This document shows, piece by piece, positions 56,482 through 64,000 of a stretch of DNA of 64,000 bases. A program made the position numbers and the translations under genes. Each line of letters begins with the position of its first letter. Within the stretch, counting starts at the first letter, position 1. The stretch spans positions 19,307-83,306 of the forward strand of contig BBXU01000549.1 of assembly GCA_001598975.1 (NCBI GenBank), read 5' to 3'. Under the pieces are notes generated by a model. The model ran no database searches. It saw nothing but the letters and a program-made list of their open reading frames with translations, and was not told where the DNA came from. Source of the stretch: Parachlorella kessleri (taxonomy: Eukaryota > Chlorophyta > Trebouxiophyceae > Chlorellales > Chlorellaceae).

Positions 56482-59400
56482 TTAGAACCCGTCGGTGGCC
56501 AGGAGGTGGTGCATCGCCTCCACCACCCGGCTGCCCGACACATCCAGCCCCGGGTCGGCAATCTTCTGTGCCAGCAGGGCAGCACACTGGGACCGCAGCT
56601 CCCTCACCAGCACGGCGATGCGGGCTGGGGCTTTGAAAGTGGCCCAGCCGTCCACCTGAACAAGGCCCGCCTCGTGGGAGACGCTGATCTCGCCTGCAGA
56701 AGGGGTGAAGGCTGGGTTGCTGGTCAGTGCTGGTGACAAAGGGGAGAGAATGGCTGCGATGCCCGTCTGCCAAAGTGGTGGTTGTAAGGAGCGGGTGGTG
56801 GCGGTCGTGGTGAAGCGCGCATACCGCCAGGAGTGCGTGCGCTAGTCGTGGGAGAGGAGGAGACCAAGACACAAGCTGCAGGCAGAGAGGCGTCCTGCAA
56901 GGGAGGCCTTGCTGGTCCCCACCCACAGCCGTGCTACGGAGAGTGATGCTTGGTCAGAACTGCAAACGCGGTCAGCCACAAGTGACTGCAAGTGACCCGC
57001 TGTGACTACGTACAAGGAATGACTGACTCAGTGTGACTACCGCCAGCCTGGCTCACCCCCAAACAGCAGGATGGCGTAGATGGGCACCATGGACGACTCT
57101 CGCACAAACACCTTGCTGGTCTGCACCACCTCGCTGTACACCGCCCACCCGCTCTCAAACTTGCCGCAGGTGAAGTTGAGGGAGGAGGGGTGCAGGAACA
57201 CGCGGCCTGCAGGGAAAGTGGGGGAGAGGGGGGGGGGAGAAGGGCAGGAAAGTGCAGGTTGGTCATGTATTTGAAAGCCGCTGGCCGTCCTAGGGATATA
57301 TAGAACGAGAGTGGGCAGGCAGGGAAGCATGTTCTTCACAGGGACACTGAGCCCCCTGGGCAAGAGTACAACCAAACTTTGCAGCCCCCTGGTTGGCATG
57401 CAAGCATGCAGGCAGGCAGGCAGGCAGGCAGGAATCGGGCCCAGGGTACGCAGAAGCCCAACAGAGCTGGGGCCCACCCCCTCACAACAGCACGGGCAGC
57501 CGTTTACCGGCATGACCACTCTGCTATAAGCGCCTCGACATGCCTCTGCAATAGACTTCCGGCTTGAATCTGGCAGGGCCAGTTTTGCGCCCCCGGTGCC
57601 GCCCGGTGCATCACCATGGCACAGCCAGGCACCACCCCGATGCCCCTGCCCCACCTTTGTAGTGGTCAATATATATATAAATAGATAATACGCCCAGGCC
57701 TCATTTATTTGCCCCACCTTTGTAGCGGTCAAAGAACTTGAGCTTGACGGGGTCAGCCGCCGTCTCCACCGCTCCCCCCAGCACCTTGGCAAACTTGGCG
57801 GCAGGGTGGTCCACTCGCAACAACTGCAGACAGGAGCAGCACAGCACACGACTCTCCTGGACAAACTTGGCGGCAGGGTGGTCCCCTCGCAACAGCTGCA
57901 GGCAGGAGCAGCACAACACCCGACATTTCTGTACTACGAGCAGGGACAAGGGGAGGCGTTCTCGTATGTCTCATTACCAAAGTTACAAGCACAGGCGGGC
58001 AGGCACACTTGTTCGGCAGGCCAGGGGGCAAGGGCGTGGCGTGCTGTGTCATGGGGCAAACTTGTGGGGTGCATATAGCCCTGCCCTGCCCTGCCCTGCC
58101 CTGCCCCCACCTGAGGGTAGAACCCAGCACACAGCGCCGCCTTCACAACCCTGGCGTTGCCACTGTACTGGTCCACCTCAGCGCCGCCCTGCTGCGCTGA
58201 GCGCGCTGCGGCCCCGGCGCGCCCCGCCAGGGCGGCGTAGCCGGCAGGCACAAAGCCCAGGTCTGCAAGGATCTCGGCATACTGCCGGCGCCCAGCATCG
58301 ATGCCCTGCAGCAGCAGCGTTATGTAAACCCGACGGCAATACAGGCCCCGCCCTAAGGGCATGTTTCCGCAGCAGCGGGAGGAATGGCCTGCACGCCTGG
58401 CCCCGGCCCCTGTAACCCTCCCTGCGCAAGTTTTAGTCCATGTCATGCATGTTCTATGTTCTTGGGAACACACTGTAATGACCAGTCACCCATCGCCCCA
58501 CCACAGGTACTAGGAGGCAGACGCCCCATGACATCAGGTGCTTGCCTGGCCCACCATTGTCACACTTGCTGCATCCTCTCCCTCCCCTGCACAACCCCTG
58601 CACCTGCCAGTCTGCCATGTGTGGCATAGGCCTCACCTCCATGGCCTGGTCTGCAACAAAGTGCTTCGAGCAGAAGTCCTGGCCCGCGCCGCGGCCCCCC
58701 CGCTCCACCGCCGCCGCCCAGCCATTGTATGCCGCCACCACAGCCAGGTGGTCGGACTTAGACCCGGCAATGTGGGCCACCAGGGACCTCTTGGCAGCAT
58801 CTGCCTGCGAGCGATGGCCCTTGCATTGTGTTCTACTAGGACAGATGTTGCCAGCTCATGCGGTCGGCTTTGGGTCTCAGCAATGTGGGGTGGCGTTCGT
58901 GGAGCGTAGTGCTGCATCAGGCTGTACAGGTGGGAAGGCTGGGTAGCGCAGGAGCCCCCCACATGTCCTAGGCCTTTTTGTCGGAAGGCCAGAGACCAGC
59001 CGCAGGTGCCACCCACGCACGCACGCTGCTGCGTGGGCGGTAGCGTAAAGTGACACAGCCCATGGACAAAAGGGCTCACGCATACACCTGAAGGAAGCCT
59101 TGTCCATGCAGGTCCCTCAAGCCTCCAGCCACAGATCATCACATGCCGCGCTTGCACTCCTCTCCTTCCCACCGCACACCGTCTCCCCACTCACCCCCGG
59201 AACCCCTTCCCCCGTCCCCACTCCCGCCTGTTCGAAGACGGCAAGCCCAAGCTGCCTCCTCTTCCCCCTCTCAACCCACCTCCGCCCGCCTGTCCGGAGG
59301 CGAGAAAAACACGGGCCGGCCATAGCCCTGTGCCGCGGCGATGGTCAGCACAGGGTCCAGGCAGCGCAGCAGGGCGCCAAACACCAGCATCTTGGCGATG

Positions 59401-62400
59401 CGGGGGTCGCAGGGCATGCGGGTGAGGTGGCAGCCCAGCGGGGTCAGCGGGAGCGCCGGCGGGGCGCCCAGGGCGCCAATCTGCTGCAGGGAGCCCAGCG
59501 CTGCAGCCGGGAGCACGAGATGAAGGTGGGTAAAAGCAGGTTCAGTCCAGGTGGTGCTCCTTTCACTCCTTGAGATGTTCTCTCCCTTGACGATCTGAGG
59601 TCACACTGACGGTGAACTTGGAAACAGGGCGGTAGCTTGGAAAGCAGCGAGTCGCATTACACCAGGACAGGGCAGGGACACCTAGCTGCCATGCACCTTG
59701 TTGCAAGGTCGCTGCTGCCGGTGGGGTGATCATCTGGGCCAGGACGGAGCCAACGTCGGCTTCTGCCCCAAGAATGCCCTTCACGTCCAGGACCAGCCCC
59801 TGCAGTTGCACCGCAATAGCATCCAGCCATGTCAGTACAGTTCAGCCCTACCTCCCCTATGTTCGCACTACCTGCCGCCCTCAACAGAATGCCGCATGCA
59901 CCGGCATGCCCCCGCTTGTGGTCGGCACCAGCCGACAGAGGGAGGAGAAACCACAGAACCCTTGGTGATGCCTTGGCAGTCCTGGGAGCGTGTTCTTCCC
60001 CAGTATGACCTCAGGTGCCTCGGCTAAGCACCGACTACATCAATACCACGCATAATGAGATCCACAGCCAGCTGGCACATGCATACCTGCAGCGGCGCGC
60101 GAAGCACTTCCGGCGGGGTGTCCTTCTGCAGCCTGCCCCAGGTGGCCCTGCTTAGCAGGCGGTAGCACACGCCGGGCTGCACGCGGCCCGCGCGCCCCCG
60201 CCGCTGCTGCGCCGAGGCCTGCAGTCACGCGGCGCCGGCGGGTGAGTTGTGGCCCGGCGGGCGGCAGCGCTGGTCAGGGGTTGGCGGGCAGTCCCGAGCC
60301 CGTTGCTTGCATAGGGTAGAAAGCATCAGAAAGGCTAGCCAGGTCGAACAAATACGATATGGAATGGAGCGGGCCGGAGAACAAAATCGCGGAACAAAAC
60401 TCAAAATGAAAGCCCAGTTTCCAAGGCGGCAGCTTGCCTGGGAGACCCATGTCTCCTGGAGCCTGGCGATGCCCCTCTCGGGGTCAAACCGCATCTCCTT
60501 CACCCGCCCGCAGTCGATGACGCAGGTTACGTCATCGATGGTAATCGACGTCTCCGCCACGTTGGTGGCCACCACCACTTTGACGGTGCCTGCAACAGTG
60601 GGGCAGGTGGCAGGGGTGGCGTAGTTGTGTGTGGGGCATTCCAAAGCGTCAGCCGGTATGATATGTATGCATCCCCTGGAGCTCACCGGCAACCTGCAGT
60701 GAGTAGCCCCGCACTGTCACTGCAGGCCAGCTGGTAGCTTAGCCGAGGTGCATCTTTACTGTGTCCCAGCACTCTACAATAGGTATCATCCTTCTTGCCA
60801 TCCCATGACTCACCCCTGGGCGGCCGGTCAAAGACGCGCGCCTGCTGTGCCGGCGGCAGCCCCCCATGCAGCGGCAGCACCCACAGGCGGGGGCTGCCCT
60901 GCAGCGCCCTGCAGACGCGGTTGATCTCCTCCGCCCCCGGGGCAAATATGAGTATCGCGGCTGCTGCGCCCTGCTGCGCATGCTGGGCCTGCCGTGCCTC
61001 CACAACATGCCTCACCAGCGCTTCTACCAGGTCGTAGTTGACCTGCACTAGGAACATGTTGTCAAGGCAGAGGGCACACGCACCACCAGGAGGTCCAGTG
61101 CAAGCTCCTGGAAGGATGCCAAAAGTTTGGTTGGTTGAAGGCTGGCAGTGGCTGTCAGCAGCAGCGACTGCTCACAAAAGAAAGGCCAACAGCCGCCTCT
61201 GAGCACGGGGCACAGGTGGCAAACTCCTCGTTCCCCCACCCAGAGTGGTGTTGGCCCGTCGCAATCTATACTACTTGCGCCAGGTCTTCTTAAGAACGAC
61301 TTATACTCATCCTCCAGCTGCCTGAACAACAGCCCCCACACCACCCACCTGCGCCTCCTCCAGGTTCTGCAGCGAGTTCCGCGTCTGGTCGCTGTAGCCT
61401 TCCAAGCTGCCGCTCAAGGCGCCACCGCCGCCGCCCTTCTTGCCGGCCCCTGCTGCGTCTTTTTCCTTCCCGCCTTGCTTTTTGGCCCACTTGGAGTTCT
61501 TGCCCACTTCAAAGCCAGTTGCTTCAAGTGCGTCCTCCAGGTAGTAGTCTGTGGCAGGGCATCAAAGCTCAGATCTCAGGCAAGACACAGAGCACACCTG
61601 CATAGAACCCTGTCAGCCCAGTAAACCCCTGCCTCCCTATCTGATTGCATTACCTGCCACCCTAAGAAAAACAGGGAGCATTGTGAGAGGTGGCACACGG
61701 CAGGCTTGGCGGAAGGGCACGGCTGCAGTAGCTTGACTCCGAGTGGGAGACAGTAGGGTGGGAACGGCATGCTTGGGAAAGCGCGGGCAGACGCATGGCA
61801 GCATAAACGGGGGAAGGAATGCACAACTCACTGCAGTCCCCAAGCAGAACACTTCAGCAAAGCAGGGCGGTAGCCATTGCCAGCTTCCTGGTTCTGTCCT
61901 TGCAATCACCTCACGCTGCCGGAGGTTTACCAAGCTGTGGCATGCTAAGCATGCCCTGACGCCCCGTGGCCCTTACCTCTCACCGGTGAGCGAACACTGG
62001 TCTGGCCACATGCCTTAACGTTGTGCCAAGCTCTGCCTCACCGCCCACAGCTGTGTTATGCTTTGGTGTGCTGTGCTGTGCTGTGCCGTGCTGCTCACCT
62101 GTCACCGGGTGGGTGAAGCCCGGAATCGACACCATGCCGCACGGCTGGCCCAGCCGCTGCTGGAAGTATGAGGCAAAGAGCTCGGCATCGGCCGTGGCTG
62201 ACATGAGGATGACTCGCAGGCCCGGGTTAGCGCCTGCGCCCACGATGGCATGGCCAGCATTCGCATGCTGTTGCAGCTGCAGTTTCTTAGAGGCTTGGGA
62301 ACTATATGTGCCCTTTGAAGACACACACACTTTGGGGGAAGACAGGTGGATGCTTACTCTAAGGGTTCAGGGTCTACGGCGGCCCCAACAGTAGCAAGCG

Positions 62401-63517
62401 CCCTACACGGTTTGCCCGTCCGCAAGTGCCCACGGCCGAGTCACCAATGCGCCACCAGAAGCACCAGGGCACAGCAGCTGCCAGCGTGTAAACATAGTGA
62501 CACTCAAAACTTGTGAAAGGCAACAAAACAGCTACTGCCAGGTTGCCGAGCTCCCGAGGCAGGCTCACCAGTCACCAGCAGGTTCCTGAGCAGCAGCAGA
62601 AGGAGGTCGGACTCGATGGAGCGCTCATGCACCTCATCCAGCACCACATGAGTGGTGCCGGTGAGGGTGGGGTCTGCCAGCAGCCGCCGCAGCAGGATGC
62701 CTGCAAGGAGCACCCATCCTAACCACACTATCCGCTCACATCCAGCTCAGTACGGGTGCTGCTGCTAAGGGTTTCAGGGGAGCCTTCAAATTAGGATGCC
62801 TGCAAGGAGCACCCATCTTAGCCACACCAGCAGCTCACACCCATCACAGCACGGGTGCTGCTGCCTAGGGAGAGGTGTCAGGGGAGCCATCAGAGCAGGT
62901 TGCCTGCGCCCACAAGCAGTGGAGACATCACAACCAACCCCGGGCACACATGGGTGGTGGGGTGGTTTTACTGGGTGGCGATTGTCAGCTGCAACCCAAC
63001 ACAACATGGCTGGGTACAAGCCCTCATGCAGAAGACGGACACATCTGATGGTCGGTGTAGGTCACCACCGTTTACCCTGCCAGGCGCACTGTTGTGGCAG
63101 TTTGTCCGGGGGCCGCTGTGTAGAACAAAAGCAGTGGATGCGGTGGGAGCTCCCCCCCGCTAGCTGAGCACCCGACCGCCTCCCCAAACAAAACAACGCA
63201 GCGTCATCCACCCCCGCCGACCCACCTGTGGTGCAGAACAGCCTCACAGCCGACCACCTCCCACATCCTAAACCACAAATTACATTGCATCGCACCCCGG
63301 CCCCACCTGTGGTGCAGAACAGCAGCCGCGTGCGCTGCGACTGCTTGGAGTCCAGCCTCACAGCGTAGCCAACTACCTCCCCCACGCGCTCGCCCCGCTC
63401 CGCGGCAACGCGGCCCGCCAGGCCGACGGCGGAGATGCGGCGGGGCTGGGTGCACACGATGTTACAGCGGGCGCCCTGGCCGCCCGCAATGGCCTCCTCC
63501 AGAACAAACTGGGGCAC
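56482..63517 (-). CDS. DExH-box RNA helicase (DHX29/DHX57/DHX36-like), 3' part of gene
   Basis: Fourteen - strand exons: 63517-63307, 62700-62569, 62233-62099, 61548-61349, 61042-60814, 60589-60438, 60218-60087, 59799-59697, 59500-59280, 58804-58637, 58305-58111, 57823-57718 (or from 57895), 57206-57057 and 56693-56482. They total 781 codons plus TAA, all phases matching. The visible part begins [10 protein letters not shown], just after motif I (GKT), which lies on an exon outside the window. Motif Ia is TQPRR (residue 23), II is DEVH (about 92), III is SAT (about 126), V includes [13 protein letters not shown], and VI is QRRGRAGR. Then come the HA2 region, [12 protein letters not shown] and the OB-fold end (HPSSLNF, LLFGG|EISV). 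A Gly/Lys-rich insert follows [10 protein letters not shown]. Such enzymes unwind RNA or remodel RNPs in translation or RNA metabolism. The donor at 60438 is GC. Confidence 0.9.
57718..57949 (-). repeat. In-frame 72-bp tandem duplication over a helicase acceptor
   Basis: AAACTTGGCGGCAGGGTGGT occurs at 57791 and 57863, a 72-bp period. Each unit contains a ctgcag acceptor followed by codons for LLR(V/G)DHPAAKF. Use of the acceptor before 57895 rather than 57823 would add 24 residues without shifting the frame. The donor side is also duplicated: CCCCACCTTTGTAG recurs at 57649 and 57712, a 63-bp period. Confidence 0.8.
58079..58107. repeat. (CCCTG)n pentanucleotide run
   Basis: Five or so CCCTG units in the helicase intron immediately next to the donor at 58111. 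On the transcribed (-) strand it reads CAGGG. Confidence 0.85.
59815..59885 (+). repeat. R1 repeat fragment in a helicase intron
   Basis: AATAGCATCCAGCCATGTCA, GTACAGTTCAGCCCTACCTC and TATGTTCGCACTACCTGCCG match the middle and end of R1. Confidence 0.5.
61560..61668 (+). repeat. R1 repeat, CACAGAG subtype, in a helicase intron
   Basis: GCTCAGATCTCAGGCAAGAC, ACAGAGCACACCTGCATAGA, ACCCTGTCAGCCCAGTAAAC and TGATTGCATTACCTGCCACC. Same subtype as 18610-18740. Confidence 0.6.
62694..62895 (-). repeat. 99-bp tandem duplication over a helicase acceptor
   Basis: AGGATGCCTGCAAGGAGCAC recurs at 62694 and 62793. On the - strand each unit ends in the acceptor ctccttgcag|GCATCCT. Only the unit at 62700 continues into the exon with motif DEVH; the second leads to non-homologous sequence. 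Confidence 0.8.
63221..63377 (-). repeat. In-frame 81-bp tandem duplication over a helicase donor
   Basis: CCCACCTGTGGTGCAGAACA recurs at 63221 and 63302. On the - strand both units give LFCTTG followed by the donor gtggg. Use of the farther donor (exon end 63226) would keep the frame open and add 27 residues with a second LFCTTG. Confidence 0.8.
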
Positions 63518-64000
63518 CTGTGGAAGCAGAGCAGGGTCCCAGCACGCGGGGCAGGTTGGGTGGGTGGTATGCTCATTGAGATGCCAGGAGCCGGCTGGCC
63601 GCTGCCTGTGGCCGCCTCTAGGGGTGAACAGATGTGTACAGGGGCACCTGCGGAAGGCAGGCGGTGGCAGGGAGGGTGGTCCGCTGCTGTGGGAGATGCA
63701 CCGAAACCGGGCAGGCAGGCACTGGGGGGGGCGGTGGGCTTGTGCTAGACGCCCAAGGGGCTGGCTTGCTCCCTAGCAAAGCAGGTGAGCAGCTGGCTGC
63801 CGCCACACAGATCCCATGCGCTGGTCCCAGGAGGAGAGCCCGGCCGCCTGTGGGGCCCGCGTTTCAACAGCCAAGCCACAGCCAACGGTGCCATAGGCTG
63901 CCCGGGGGTTAGCAACATGGCTTTGCACAAGCCAAAGTTGCTGAAGGAAGCGTGGAGCCACCCATGCACAACCAACGAGCCCCACACCAGTCTTTTCCGT
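63518..64000. other. Helicase intron or upstream region, no exon seen
   Basis: About 480 bp beyond the first visible helicase exon. I searched the - strand for the expected GETG-GKT motif I preceding VPQF and found none, so this is taken as the next upstream intron running out of the window. Confidence 0.5.

Noticed and set aside
61048..61344. Possible additional helicase exon ([11 protein letters not shown]...) between 61349 and 61042
   Set aside because: The flanking exons join in phase without it ([15 protein letters not shown]), and its own frame soon stops; helicase relatives have no such segment that I recall.

Overview
The window looks like nuclear DNA of a green alga, probably a chlorophycean (Volvox/Haematococcus-like). 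I infer this from intron-dense genes with short phase-conserved exons, TGCAG acceptors, moderately high GC, CAG-rich coding sequence, TGTAA-type putative poly(A) signals after some genes, and gypsy-type retroelement debris. No tRNA, rRNA, CRISPR array or bacterial-type operon was seen. The species is not determinable from the sequence alone.

Positions 1-55201 are a head-to-tail tandem array on the + strand of one gene family: the last three exons of one copy (copy 0) and nine complete copies (copies 1-9) spaced about 5-7 kb apart. I rebuilt each copy exon by exon. In eight of nine copies there are ten coding exons with the same phases (0,0,0,1,2,0,0,0,0); copy 5 has lost intron 3 and copy 9 appears to have one extra exon. 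Every rebuilt reading frame closes exactly, giving proteins of about 638-699 residues. Exon 1 encodes an acidic/hydrophobic N-terminus, a Gln-rich run, an AT-hook-like GRP core and a basic segment. Exons 2-3 encode a bZIP-like hinge and coiled coil. Exon 4 is variable and ends in a conserved W-hK-P-TW block. Exons 5-10 encode a strongly conserved, probably all-helical C-terminal domain that I do not recognise. The family is best called bZIP-like with an AT-hook; the residues that contact DNA in canonical bZIPs are not conserved.

All nine complete copies have the same upstream element, GGATTATTTAT or a close variant, 100-400 bp before the start codon. In eight of nine it is preceded by a CCCGCC/GGCGGG (E2F-like) motif, and in most it is followed by a 5'-leader intron. 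The array therefore looks like a co-regulated set of paralogous nuclear regulators.

Intergenic and intronic DNA contains at least two families of short dispersed repeats (R1 and R2), microsatellites, a minisatellite, and a pair of oppositely oriented gypsy-type integrase fragments between copies 3 and 4 (17697-18600).

Positions 56482-63517 on the - strand hold the 3' part (14 exons, 781 codons) of a DExH-box RNA helicase related to DHX29/DHX57/DHX36. It converges on the end of the array, and its 5' end lies beyond the window. This gene carries several short tandem duplications lying exactly over splice junctions, and copy 9 shows the same phenomenon.
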